Notes under the pieces: model-generated
Told to the model about the DNA's origin: nothing
The model's database searches: none
Seen by the model: only the letters and a program-made list of their open reading frames with translations
Made by a program: the position numbers and the translations under genes
NCBI GenBank assembly: GCA_946222725.1
Contig: CAMIHT010000059.1
Location: 1 to 8,668 of the forward strand
Direction: 5' to 3'
Origin: Actinotignum schaalii
GTDB lineage: Bacteria; Actinomycetota; Actinomycetes; Actinomycetales; Actinomycetaceae
Length of the DNA stretch: 8,668 nt
Shown here: one piece after another, positions 1 through 6,804 of the stretch
Layout of the letters: each line of letters begins with the position of its first letter
Numbering within the stretch: position 1 is the stretch's first letter

Positions 1-994
1 CGGCGGGCGCGCCCGCGATCCGGCGAGCCGTTGTGGTGCGATGCCACATATGGCCGACGGCGCGCGCAACTCTTAAGAGTCGCGCGATATCGCTGTTACC
101 GCTGGCCTCGCGCTCGCCACTTCCGACTTCGCTCCCAGCGGGCCAGTCTCCTCCGGCTTCCCGATAGCCGCGCGCCGTGGCCTCTTCCAGTTCCGGATGG
201 GTGTGCCAAAGATCGTGCAACTCGAGGAAATCCGCGGCGGCGGGCCGCCACCCGAAGCGCCCAAAATCAATGATCCGCAGCTGGCCGGCGGGCTCGTCCC
301 ACAACCAATTGCGGGCCTGCCAATCCCCGTGCGTGGGATGTACGACGACGCTGCCCGGCCGGTAACTCGCCAGAAAATCCTCCGCTTCGGCGAGCTTCTC
401 ATCCACAGCAGGGGGCAGCGCGCCTCCCGGAGCGAGCGTGCGAATCTCCGTGATCCGCGCTCGGGTACGGGTGAGGGCGCCCTTGGCGAAGCCGTGATCT
501 AAGCGCGCCCCCGCCCCGTGGAGCAGCGCGAGGGCGGCGCCTGCCTGGTGATACACCCGTGGCGAAAATTCCCACGGGCTACCCAGAACGTCACACCCGG
601 GTAGATAGTCGAGGAGGGCGAGCGGGGCGGCGTCGTCGTACCACAGCAAGCGAGCCACGGTGCCGCGCGCCTGCAAGGGGCCGGTCCACGCGCGTGCACG
701 AGCTTCGCGTCCCACGCTGTAAGCAGTGTTTCCGGCCGTTTTGAGAATCCAGGACATCCCGGGGCCGTCGAGGTGGAGAACAGTGCTTTCGCGCTCCGGC
801 CAGGAAAGGTCGCGCACCCGCAGTGCGTCCGGGCCGGGTAGCGAGCCGCCGGTCACCGGGCTGGGGGACGTACCGGGCAGCGATTCACCGCTGAGCGAGT
901 CACCGCGCAGCTCCGCCCACGCAGCCGTAAATGCCGCATACTGCCGCTCGGTAAGCAGTGCTCTCAGCGTGAGCGGTGTTCGCAGCTGGTTCAT
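1..994 (-). CDS. APH-family phosphotransferase (kinase-like), C-terminus cut by window edge
   Basis: An open frame of 331 codons runs from the ATG at 994 to the window edge without a stop, so the C-terminus is missing. It has the aminoglycoside phosphotransferase / choline kinase fold signature: HGDWQARN at residues 222-229 (catalytic loop, Asp224 and Asn229) and IIDFGRFGWRP at 241-251 (metal-binding Asp243). K85 in WILKT may be the ATP-binding lysine of the N-lobe. The family phosphorylates small molecules, sugars or antibiotics, and the substrate cannot be read here. A resistance role is not implied, because such genes are common housekeeping relatives. The N-lobe carries a low-complexity stretch with three GxSLxG units (about residues 31-54). 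Start choice: an in-frame TAG lies 16 codons upstream and no other start falls between, so ATG 994 is the only option. No clear ribosome binding site is visible. It lies 48 bases after the pheA stop and is probably co-transcribed with pheA. Confidence 0.85.
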   Translation of the reverse strand, partial: MNQLRTPLTLRALLTERQYAAFTAAWAELRGDSLSGESLPGTSPSPVTGGSLPGPDALRVRDLSWPERESTVLHLDGPGMSWILKTAGNTAYSVGREARARAWTGPLQARGTVARLLWYDDAAPLALLDYLPGCDVLGSPWEFSPRVYHQAGAALALLHGAGARLDHGFAKGALTRTRARITEIRTLAPGGALPPAVDEKLAEAEDFLASYRPGSVVVHPTHGDWQARNWLWDEPAGQLRIIDFGRFGWRPAAADFLELHDLWHTHPELEEATARGYREAGGDWPAGSEVGSGEREASGNSDIARLLRVARAVGHMWHRTTTARRIAGAPA

Positions 995-1042
995 GGGCGA
1001 GTCGATGATTCTTGATGAAGACCGGTACCGTGTGCTGGGCCC

Positions 1043-1999
1043 CTAGCGCGTCACCCGGCTGAGCAGCGAGGCAACCCAGGTGCGTGCGGCACCGAAATCT
1101 TCGTCGGAAGTCCCGGCGTGCAGGCGAGTGGCGTGGCCGTCCGCGCGCGCGTAGCTACCCAGGAAGGTCACCTCCGGGCAGATGCGATGCAACCCGACCA
1201 GCGCGGCCTGCACCCGCTCGTCGTGAATATGCCCTTCGGCATCCAGGGAGAAGGCGTAGCGACCCAGCTGATCGCCGGCCGGACGCGATTCAATCCGCGA
1301 TAAATTGACACCGACCGCGGCGAATTGTTGCAGCATTTCCAGCAGCGCACCGGGCTTTTCCGAGGCCAGCCGCACCATGAGCGTTGTTTTATCCGAACCT
1401 GTAGCCGGCGGAATCTCCCCGGGCTTACTCACCTTAATGAAGCGCGTCACGGCATTGCGATTATCGGCGATTTCATCGGAAAGCGAGACGAGCCCGTACA
1501 CGCCGGTGGTGGGCACCGCGCAAATCGCCGCATCAAAATCTGCGTCCGGGTTTTCAGCCAGTTCGCGCGCGGCAGCGGCGGTGGAGGTAGCCGGTACATG
1601 CACGGCGTCTGTCAGGTGCTCGGCGATCCAGGTGCGGCACTGCGCCCAGGCGTGCGGATGGGTGGCGACCCGGCGAATATCCGCAGCGCGCGTGCCGGGC
1701 CGCACCGCCAGCGAGAAGGCGATAGGAACCAGCATTTCCCCGCGAATTTCCAGCGGCGAGCCGGCGGTGAGCGAATCGAGAGTGGCATTAACTCCGCCCT
1801 CCACCGAATTTTCGATGGGCACCACGGCGGCGTCGGTTTGCCCGGCGCGCACCATCCGCAGCGCCGAGGGAACGTCCACGGCGGGCACGAAGGTGGCGGT
1901 GTTCTCGCTGGCTACCTGCTGCAAAGCGGCAAAGCAAAACGTGCCGCGCGGGCCGAGGAAAGAATAGCGGACCGGTTCGGTAGCGGGCGAGGATTGCAT
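1043..1999 (-). CDS. pheA: Prephenate dehydratase
   Basis: This encodes 318 residues, a normal length for a stand-alone prephenate dehydratase, which converts prephenate to phenylpyruvate in cytoplasmic phenylalanine synthesis. The catalytic domain spans about residues 10-190: FLGPRGTF at 14-21, PIENSVEGGV at 61-70 and the catalytic TRF motif at 185-187. A regulatory ACT domain follows (about 204-282), with the phenylalanine-binding GAL (217-219) and ESRP (237-240) motifs, so feedback inhibition by phenylalanine is expected. There is no chorismate mutase domain. The frame stays open upstream to 2659, but the ATG at 1999 is the right start: it is preceded by GAAAGGACACC (AAAGGA four bases from ATG), and homology begins about ten residues in. 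The upstream extension has no family similarity and would overlap the divergent gene. The phosphotransferase follows on the same strand. Confidence 0.96.
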   Translation of the reverse strand: MQSSPATEPVRYSFLGPRGTFCFAALQQVASENTATFVPAVDVPSALRMVRAGQTDAAVVPIENSVEGGVNATLDSLTAGSPLEIRGEMLVPIAFSLAVRPGTRAADIRRVATHPHAWAQCRTWIAEHLTDAVHVPATSTAAAARELAENPDADFDAAICAVPTTGVYGLVSLSDEIADNRNAVTRFIKVSKPGEIPPATGSDKTTLMVRLASEKPGALLEMLQQFAAVGVNLSRIESRPAGDQLGRYAFSLDAEGHIHDERVQAALVGLHRICPEVTFLGSYARADGHATRLHAGTSDEDFGAARTWVASLLSRVTR

Positions 2000-2022
2000 G
2001 GTGTCCTTTCGTGCGTGGAGAA

Positions 2023-2028
2023 ATAGTA
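2023..2028 (-). promoter_or_regulatory. Candidate pheA -10 box
   Basis: On the minus strand TACTAT fits the actinobacterial TANNNT -10 pattern. It would start the transcript near 2016, giving a short leader that just contains the AAAGGA ribosome binding site. A second minus-strand match, TACAAT at 2078-2083, is closer to the consensus and would give a leader of about 70 bases. No convincing -35 is seen for either. I see no T-box, leader peptide rich in phenylalanine or attenuator hairpin in the 216-base divergent spacer. Confidence 0.35.
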
Positions 2029-2203
2029 CGACGGCGCAGCTGGGCGGCGGTGCACCTGCCCGTGCTGTCGCCTGGTTATTGTATCCCGACCCGGGGTGGG
2101 GCGTTCGGGGCGTCCGAAAGCACCGTTTCCCGCGGGGTGCGCTGACAGGGCACACCCACAAGGCGGGGTGTTCAGGGCGCGCGAAAGTGTCGTAAGCGCC
2201 GAG

Positions 2204-2209
2204 TAGGCT
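2204..2209 (+). promoter_or_regulatory. Leaderless-type -10 box of the 791-residue membrane protein gene
   Basis: TAGGCT (TANNNT) is followed by exactly six bases and then the ATG at 2216. A transcript starting about seven bases after the -10 would begin at the A of the ATG, which makes the mRNA leaderless. No Shine-Dalgarno sequence precedes the ATG, which supports this reading. No recognisable -35 lies 16-18 bases upstream. Confidence 0.6.
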
Positions 2210-2215
2210 GTTCCC

Positions 2216-4591
2216 ATGCGGAATTCTCACGGTGATAGCCCCGGCAAGCGCGCGATGCGGCTGGCCGGAATCTGGGCGGCTGTGCTTGCCGTTGTGGCGG
2301 TGGCTTTCGGGGCCGTGCTGAGTGCGGCCCCGGCAGCGCAAGCAGCACCGGATCAGGTGCGGCCCACGGTGATGATCGGGGTGGCCGGGCTGCGCTGGGC
2401 AGATGTCGGTGAGGAAAGCACCCCGCGGCTCAGCGCGGCGTTGGCAGGTTCGGGCTATGGCGCGGCCCTCGCCAATATTTCCGTGCGCACGGCCGCGCCT
2501 ACCACCTGCGCGGCGGATGGCTGGGTGAGCCTCGGGGCCGGTGCCCGTGCGGCTGTCACCCCTGCTGGCAGCAGCTGTGTGGCGCCGGAATCCCTGGTGA
2601 CCCAGGATGGTGCGGTGCGCGATGCGGAGCGGATAAGTGAAGAAAGTAGTGCCGCCCACTACCCCGTGGTGATGGGTGCGCTCGCGCAGGCCACGGCTCC
2701 GGAGCGGGCGCTCGCGGTGGGGCCGGGCGCTGCCCTCGCCCTCAACCGTCAGGAGGAATCGCGCATCGCCTACCGTGATCTCGCGGATGCCCTAGCGGAC
2801 GGATCGGTGCTCGCCGGGCGGAACCTCACCGTCATTGATGCGGGTGGTGTTGATGTAGCGAACGCCGATTCGGGAACCTCTGATACGGGAAGCGCTAATG
2901 CGGAGAATGCCCCCGCCGGGAGCCTGGCCGGGCTCGATGAACGCCTCGGGGAAATCATCGGGCTTGTTACCGCCCACCAACCGCAGGCCCGCATCATAAT
3001 CACCACCGTGGCCGACCGTGCCGAGCGGGCCGAACTTGGCTTCTTCGCACTGCTGGAGCCGGGCGGAACAGCAGCGCTCGCCCGCTCCACAACCACCCGT
3101 ACCGCCGGTCTCGTTCAGCTCATTGACCTGGCGCCCAGCGTGCTCGCCTGGCATACCGGTGCTCCCGCGCCGCTCACGGTAGATAACGGAGGGAAAACCA
3201 CACTGGCCACGGCCAATGCCACCCTACACGGGCAAGCACTGCGCGCAGATCTCACTGCGCAGCTGAGCCCGCAGTTCTACCTCCTCCTCGCCGGCCTCGG
3301 GCTGGTGTGCGTAGCCGTTATCGTCGTTCACCTGCTCCGCTTTTCCCGCTTCCCACCCGCAACGGTGGCAGCGGCTGCGGGAAGTTCTGCCGGAACCTCA
3401 GTTTCACAGGTGGCTACTGCACCCGCGCAGCCTACCCGGGCCGCCGCCCGCCGTGCCCGCCCCACCGGTTTTGCTCAGCTCCTGGCTTGGCTCGCGGCCC
3501 TGCCCGTGAGCGCACTCCTCATCGGAATTATTCCGTGGTGGAGTTTCTCCCGCCCGCTACTTGGCTGGTGGAGCAGCCTAGCTGTCCTCGCTGCGCTCCT
3601 CGCCACTTGGGCGCTAGCCGGGCCGCGCCGCCGTACCCCTGCAGGGGAGCGCTGGGTCGCCGCCCCGCTAGCACGGCTGGGCACACTCAGCGCCACCGTG
3701 ATCGCGGCGGACGTACTCGTCAGTGCCTTTGGTGGGGGATACTCCCTCGCCAACACCTCGGTTATGGGATCCCTCCCCACCGTCGCCGGGCGTTTCTTCG
3801 GCTTCAATAATTCGGTCTTCGCTATCTTCGCTGTCGGCGCGCTTGCCGCAGCCGCCACCCTTGCCGCGCGCATACGCAGCGCCGGCAGCGCAACCGCGTG
3901 CGCTAACCGGTCAAGTCGCGTGGCTGGCTTCGCTGTAGTAGCCCTGGGCGTAGGCGCGATTGCTCTGGATGGGCTTCCTGTTTTCGGTGCGGATGCCGGC
4001 GGGCCGCCGGCCCTCACCCTCGGCTTCGCCTATCTCGCCTGGCACACCTGGGGAAAGCACTGGACCTGGTGGCATACCGCGCTCGCGGCCATAGCCGGGG
4101 TGGCTGTTTCAGCCGGCCTGGCTGTGCTTGACCGCGCGGTGGGATCCACCACCCACCTAGGTAACTTTGTAGGCAGGGTGGAGCACGGCGGGGCTGGCGC
4201 CGTCGTGGCCCGAAAACTATCCCAAGCATTCTTCGGTCTGCCACCCCTGGTGGCCGGCGCGCTGGGCGCATCCCTTCTCGCGGGAGTGTGTGTGGTGGTG
4301 TGGCTAGTGACCTCGGGGCGCTGGGATCTGCGAGCCCGGCCGGCAACCGCGCAGGTACACGCGTGCATTGCGGCCCATCCGCACCTGGCCGCTGCGGCGG
4401 CCGCAGGCTTCCTCGCCCTCGGCTACGCCTCCCTTATTAACGACTCCGGCCTGGTTATCCTCGGAGTCGGAGTCGCGCTACTCGCCCCCACCCTCGCCCT
4501 TGGCCTCATGCGGGCCGGGGCGAGCAGCGCGGAATATCCTGAAGATATTAATGGGCAAAAGCCGGGTGCAGCTGCACCCAGCAATGCCTAG
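2216..4591 (+). CDS. Exported alkaline-phosphatase-like domain fused to a polytopic membrane domain
   Basis: A 791-residue envelope protein of unknown function. Residues 1-13 are polar, 14-44 look like a signal peptide or anchor (hydrophobic core about 17-38, possible cleavage after AQA near 43). Residues 45-350 form an extracytoplasmic domain whose start (MIGVAGLRW at 53-61; TTCAADGW at 96-103; SLGAGARA at 105-112) recalls an actinobacterial alkaline-phosphatase/sulfatase-like family known to me only as uncharacterised membrane proteins. I cannot verify metal ligands or activity. A first membrane span at about 353-375 leads through an Ala/Pro/Arg-rich linker (380-417) into roughly eight to ten further spans up to about 765. 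Conserved-looking polar motifs lie in this part: GRFFGFNNSVF (525-535), DGLPVFGADAGG (585-596) and NDSG (742-745). A role in modifying or moving an envelope polymer is inference. ATG 2216 is preferred over Met14 because it sits at the right distance from a -10 box. Its stop overlaps the stop of the convergent small gene. Confidence 0.85.
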   Translation: MRNSHGDSPGKRAMRLAGIWAAVLAVVAVAFGAVLSAAPAAQAAPDQVRPTVMIGVAGLRWADVGEESTPRLSAALAGSGYGAALANISVRTAAPTTCAADGWVSLGAGARAAVTPAGSSCVAPESLVTQDGAVRDAERISEESSAAHYPVVMGALAQATAPERALAVGPGAALALNRQEESRIAYRDLADALADGSVLAGRNLTVIDAGGVDVANADSGTSDTGSANAENAPAGSLAGLDERLGEIIGLVTAHQPQARIIITTVADRAERAELGFFALLEPGGTAALARSTTTRTAGLVQLIDLAPSVLAWHTGAPAPLTVDNGGKTTLATANATLHGQALRADLTAQLSPQFYLLLAGLGLVCVAVIVVHLLRFSRFPPATVAAAAGSSAGTSVSQVATAPAQPTRAAARRARPTGFAQLLAWLAALPVSALLIGIIPWWSFSRPLLGWWSSLAVLAALLATWALAGPRRRTPAGERWVAAPLARLGTLSATVIAADVLVSAFGGGYSLANTSVMGSLPTVAGRFFGFNNSVFAIFAVGALAAAATLAARIRSAGSATACANRSSRVAGFAVVALGVGAIALDGLPVFGADAGGPPALTLGFAYLAWHTWGKHWTWWHTALAAIAGVAVSAGLAVLDRAVGSTTHLGNFVGRVEHGGAGAVVARKLSQAFFGLPPLVAGALGASLLAGVCVVVWLVTSGRWDLRARPATAQVHACIAAHPHLAAAAAAGFLALGYASLINDSGLVILGVGVALLAPTLALGLMRAGASSAEYPEDINGQKPGAAAPSNA
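4557..4582 (-). terminator. Intrinsic terminator of the 56-residue gene, inside the opposite gene
   Basis: Read on the minus strand, a hairpin follows the small gene's stop by five bases. Its core is the perfect 16-base palindrome GGGTGCAGCTGCACCC (4564-4579). Flanking GCT and GGC extend the stem, with one U-G wobble, and TTTT follows directly (4560-4557). The plus strand has no T-run on its side, so it should act mainly for the minus-strand gene. It sits within the last codons of the 791-residue gene. Confidence 0.65.
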
Positions 4592-4758
4592 GAATCTGAG
4601 TCAGAAGACTTTGCATCTTCCTCTTCTTTAGCACGGAGATACTCGTCGGTAATTTCCTTCACCTTGGCTGCGACTTCGTTCTGATCCTCGTCGCCTAGGT
4701 TGCTGGCAAGATTCTTTAGGCGTTCTACCGCTTTGTCGAGAATCGGATCAATGGCCAT
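4588..4758 (-). CDS. Small acidic protein, 56 residues, unknown function
   Basis: I do not recognise this protein. It has 56 residues: an amphipathic, probably helical N-terminal two thirds (begins MAIDPILDKAVERLKNL; a second helix EVAAKVKEITDEYLRAK around 29-45) and an acidic, serine-rich tail ending SSDSDS. There is no membrane span, signal peptide or cysteine, so it is likely a soluble cytoplasmic protein, perhaps a small partner or nucleoid- or ribosome-associated factor (speculation). Evidence that it is real: a good ribosome binding site (AGAGGAG, about eight bases before ATG 4758), charged helical composition, an intrinsic terminator just after the stop, and isolation from the upstream glycosyltransferase by another terminator. 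By hand count its GC is about 49 percent (83 of 171), clearly below its neighbours. Its TAG stop shares the CTAG at 4588-4591 with the convergent gene's stop. Confidence 0.8.
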   Translation of the reverse strand: MAIDPILDKAVERLKNLASNLGDEDQNEVAAKVKEITDEYLRAKEEEDAKSSDSDS

Positions 4759-4770
4759 AATGAGTTCTCC

Positions 4771-4790
4771 TCTTTGGTTAATCTTTGGTT
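4771..4790 (-). repeat. Short direct repeat in the leader of the small acidic gene
   Basis: On the minus strand AACCAAAGA occurs twice with an 11-base period (4790-4782 and 4779-4771). The downstream copy runs straight into the AGAGGAG ribosome binding site. One helical turn of spacing could suit a DNA- or RNA-binding regulator, but it may be chance in an AT-richer leader. Confidence 0.4.
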
Positions 4791-4803
4791 TCCCGTGTCA
4801 TCA

Positions 4804-4809
4804 ACCTTA
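4804..4809 (-). promoter_or_regulatory. Candidate -10 box of the small acidic gene
   Basis: TAAGGT on the minus strand fits TANNNT. It would give a leader of about 40 bases containing the direct repeat and the ribosome binding site. There is no clear -35. Some promoter is expected between the upstream terminator (4857-4887) and the gene, and this is the best-placed box I see. Confidence 0.3.
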
Positions 4810-4856
4810 CCTGAGTTATGCGACGCGAATCGGTAGAGTTCCCCAAAAACCACAAG

Positions 4857-4887
4857 AAAAACCGGCTGGCAGATAGCAGCCAGCCGG
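4857..4887 (-). terminator. Strong intrinsic terminator downstream of the glycosyltransferase gene
   Basis: A perfect 9-base inverted repeat (CCGGCTGGC at 4862-4870 and GCCAGCCGG at 4879-4887) with an 8-base loop is followed on the minus strand by TTTTT (4861-4857). A second T-rich stretch follows at about 4850-4845. It starts about 48 bases after the glycosyltransferase stop and separates that gene from the small acidic gene. There is no T-run on the plus side. Confidence 0.88.
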
Positions 4888-4935
4888 AAAGAGAATTCGC
4901 GAGATTTATATTGCGGAGGACGGAGGGATGAGCGC

Positions 4936-5721
4936 TCAGGAATGCTCCAACACCAGCGCATGATAGGGAGCGAAATGCGCGGCACCGCTTGCACCGTGCA
5001 GCTCCGCGGGCACCTTGACACCGTGGAACCGGCGCGACCACACCGCCCGGAAAACATCACGGTACTGCCCGGCCCGATGTAAAGTCCCCGCCACATCATT
5101 ACCCGTGGCCCTATGGCGGATATCGCACGGAATTTCCTGGAGAGTCAGGCCGGCCACCAGCATATCGATGGTCATCCCGACCTCAACACCCCAACCCTTC
5201 GCCAAGGGACGAGCCGCATCAAACGCCGCCGCCGTCATACAGCGCTGGCCAGACAGTGGTTGAAGAGGAGACCAACCCGTAGCCCGCTCAATCGCACGGC
5301 GCCCCAAACGCGTCACAAAACCGTGACCGCCCGCACCCTCCTGCGGAGGCAAAGCCGCAATCGCACAATCAACCCGGCCATCCACAACCGGCCCAATAAG
5401 AGGAGCGCACTCAATAGCCGAATCGCCCAGGTCGGCGTCAAGGAAAAGTAAATGGCGGGGCGGGCGGCCCTCAACATCGCGCATGCGGACCACCTTCGCC
5501 CCGGTCTCCATCGCGGAGGCCTTTCCGCGATTTACGGAATGGCGCACCACCGTGGCCCCCGACGCGCGGGCAATAGCCTGGGTTTCGTCAGCCGACCCAT
5601 CGTCAACCACCACCACGAGGTCCACACCCGGAAGCGCGTACGCTGCGCGCACAGTACGCCCCACGTACTGCTCCTCGTCCTTCGCGGGCACGACCACCGC
5701 GACCTGACCGACTTTACTCAC
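4936..5721 (-). CDS. Family 2 glycosyltransferase
   Basis: A 261-residue GT-A-fold glycosyltransferase with no membrane span, so it probably acts in the cytoplasm or at the inner membrane face. It transfers a sugar from a nucleotide-sugar to an unknown acceptor. Visible motifs: VVVPAKDE at 9-16, nucleotide-binding VVDDGS at 38-43, NRGKASAMETGA at 64-75, metal-binding DADLGD at 95-100, PLSGQR at 155-160, and GWGVEVGMTID at 176-186 followed by IPCDIRHRATG at 197-207. The pattern matches, from memory, an actinobacterial group found in cell-envelope and division gene neighbourhoods. It lacks the features I would need to call it glucosyl-3-phosphoglycerate synthase. The start is GTG 5721, which places the usual N-terminal beta strand at residues 6-12 and lies six bases after a TACACT -10 box. 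The nearby exported phosphatase-like membrane protein could act on the same envelope product (inference). Confidence 0.9.
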   Translation of the reverse strand: MSKVGQVAVVVPAKDEEQYVGRTVRAAYALPGVDLVVVVDDGSADETQAIARASGATVVRHSVNRGKASAMETGAKVVRMRDVEGRPPRHLLFLDADLGDSAIECAPLIGPVVDGRVDCAIAALPPQEGAGGHGFVTRLGRRAIERATGWSPLQPLSGQRCMTAAAFDAARPLAKGWGVEVGMTIDMLVAGLTLQEIPCDIRHRATGNDVAGTLHRAGQYRDVFRAVWSRRFHGVKVPAELHGASGAAHFAPYHALVLEHS

Positions 5722-5727
5722 CCCATA

Positions 5728-5733
5728 AGTGTA
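5728..5733 (-). promoter_or_regulatory. Leaderless-type -10 box of the glycosyltransferase gene
   Basis: TACACT on the minus strand is followed by six bases (TATGGG) and then the GTG start at 5721. This is the same spacing as at four other genes here. There is no good Shine-Dalgarno sequence. The 119 bases between this gene and the upstream DUF5926 gene also contain an AT-rich patch (about 5760-5775) but no clear terminator. Confidence 0.55.
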
Positions 5734-5840
5734 TAGGGAAAAGCGGGGGCTTTGCTTACTGTTTCTATAAACTAGTGGAAGTTCACTAAAGAGGGCCGGC
5801 TGAGTTCAAGGTCCTCAAAGCGGGCGGGTCGCCACGCTAT

Positions 5841-6704
5841 TTAGCGCAAGGTCACCTGGCGGGAAACCAGGCCGGAGCGCGCTCGCTTTTCTTCCGCGGT
5901 GAGCGGCTCGGTCGACGCAATAGCCGCACTCAGCCTCTCCGCGAACTTCGCCAGCGGCTCTTCCAATTCCTCCGCTTCGGTGCCGCGCGCCAATTCCCAC
6001 ACCGGGACCGACAATCCGTAGGCGCGGAACGCCCCGATGAAGCGGGCGTCGTCGTCCCAACGCTCCTCGCCGGAGACGCGCAAGCGTGCCAAACCGTCCA
6101 GCACCGCATCGCGCGGCTCGGGGCGCACCCAGCGCAAAAACTCGCGCGACATCCGGCACCAATAAGCACCGTTCACGGATGCGATGCGCTCCGCGGGCAC
6201 CATATCCGCGCGGGCATCACGCAAGGCCGCCTGCGATTCGGGAGTGGCGGCTTCCTCGTCCGTCATCCAGAAAGCCGGATCTTCTTGCAGTTCCAGCTCG
6301 GAGAACGAGGCCACAATATCCTGCAAGCGCGGGGAGCCGGCCTCCGGCTGGGTGCCACCCGGGTAGCTTTCGCCCGGCTTGAGCTCCAGACCGGCGAGCA
6401 CGCGCGTGGCAATATCCAAAGAAGCGTCGCCGGAATTCATAACCGTCTGCATCGCTACCAGGAGCTGGCCGTCCGCGCGCCGCAGCGCGCCAACCATATT
6501 CGGCAGCAGCGTGCCAAAAATAACCTTTTCGCTGCCGTATTCCTCCGTGAGGGTCACGGTCATGGTTGCCAGCGGCAGCAGATCGCGCATCGCCACCAGC
6601 TCCGCCTCGGCATCCAGCCCCTCAAAAGGCCGCTCAACAAAAGGAATAATTGCACGCTTCTTCTTCGGGGTCGCCGAATCCTTCTTGCGGTTCTTCTTAG
6701 CCAT
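5841..6704 (-). CDS. DUF5926 family protein
   Basis: A soluble 287-residue protein that I assign to the actinobacterial DUF5926 family by its overall pattern: a very lysine-rich start (residues 1-18) followed by IIPFVERPFEGLDAEAEL at 19-36, then RDLLPLATMTVTL at 40-52. The molecular function is unknown. Some database entries give such proteins unsupported names, and no catalytic motif is evident. No membrane span or signal peptide is seen. The basic tail at the start could bind nucleic acid or ribosomes (speculation). The central part is rich in acidic residues (SELELQEDPAFWMTDEEA, about 134-151). ATG 6704 has a clear ribosome binding site, GAGGA about five bases upstream. It is divergent from the small membrane protein gene and is followed, 119 bases on, by the glycosyltransferase gene with its own promoter. 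Confidence 0.88.
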   Translation of the reverse strand: MAKKNRKKDSATPKKKRAIIPFVERPFEGLDAEAELVAMRDLLPLATMTVTLTEEYGSEKVIFGTLLPNMVGALRRADGQLLVAMQTVMNSGDASLDIATRVLAGLELKPGESYPGGTQPEAGSPRLQDIVASFSELELQEDPAFWMTDEEAATPESQAALRDARADMVPAERIASVNGAYWCRMSREFLRWVRPEPRDAVLDGLARLRVSGEERWDDDARFIGAFRAYGLSVPVWELARGTEAEELEEPLAKFAERLSAAIASTEPLTAEEKRARSGLVSRQVTLR

Positions 6705-6766
6705 AAGTCCTCGTATCCTCGCTGCTGTGCGTGCCCTGCGGCATCGCCGCCGTTTGTACCCTCGAG

Positions 6767-6772
6767 ATTCTA
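6767..6772 (-). promoter_or_regulatory. Candidate -10 box of the DUF5926 gene
   Basis: TAGAAT on the minus strand fits TANNNT well and would give a leader of about 55 bases that includes the GAGGA ribosome binding site. No clear -35 is seen. It lies back to back with the plus-strand TAGAGT box at 6805-6810 in a 112-base divergent spacer. Confidence 0.4.
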
Positions 6773-6804
6773 CGTGAGATGCGGCCCGCGGGCGATGGTC
6801 ACGT

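Noticed and set aside
1..994. Aminoglycoside resistance gene
   Set aside because: The APH fold is shared by many housekeeping kinases. Nothing in the sequence or context indicates an antibiotic substrate or mobile origin.
1305..2026. Two long plus-strand frames over pheA (220 and 233 codons)
   Set aside because: They are antisense to an unmistakable pheA, and their translations are low-complexity with no recognisable motifs, as expected from a GC-rich shadow frame.
2000..2215. T-box or phenylalanine attenuator upstream of pheA
   Set aside because: I found no T-box-like conserved sequence, no phenylalanine-rich leader peptide and no paired terminator/antiterminator. Only short GC-rich repeats expected by chance are present.
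2000..2659. N-terminal extension of the pheA frame, giving 538 residues
   Set aside because: The extension shows no prephenate dehydratase similarity, overlaps the divergent membrane protein gene, and a proper ribosome binding site and family start exist at 1999.
3475..4017. A 180-codon minus-strand frame inside the 791-residue gene
   Set aside because: It is Ala/Arg/Pro-rich shadow coding with no ribosome binding site or promoter, opposite clear membrane spans.
4725..5099. Minus-strand frames of 124 and 87 codons spanning the small gene's leader and the end of the glycosyltransferase gene
   Set aside because: They run through a strong terminator and overlap the real glycosyltransferase in another frame.
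4936..5721. Identity as glucosyl-3-phosphoglycerate synthase (gpgS)
   Set aside because: General GT-A motifs are shared, but the DADLGD and PLSGQR/GWGVEVG pattern fits a different family 2 group better, so no symbol is assigned.
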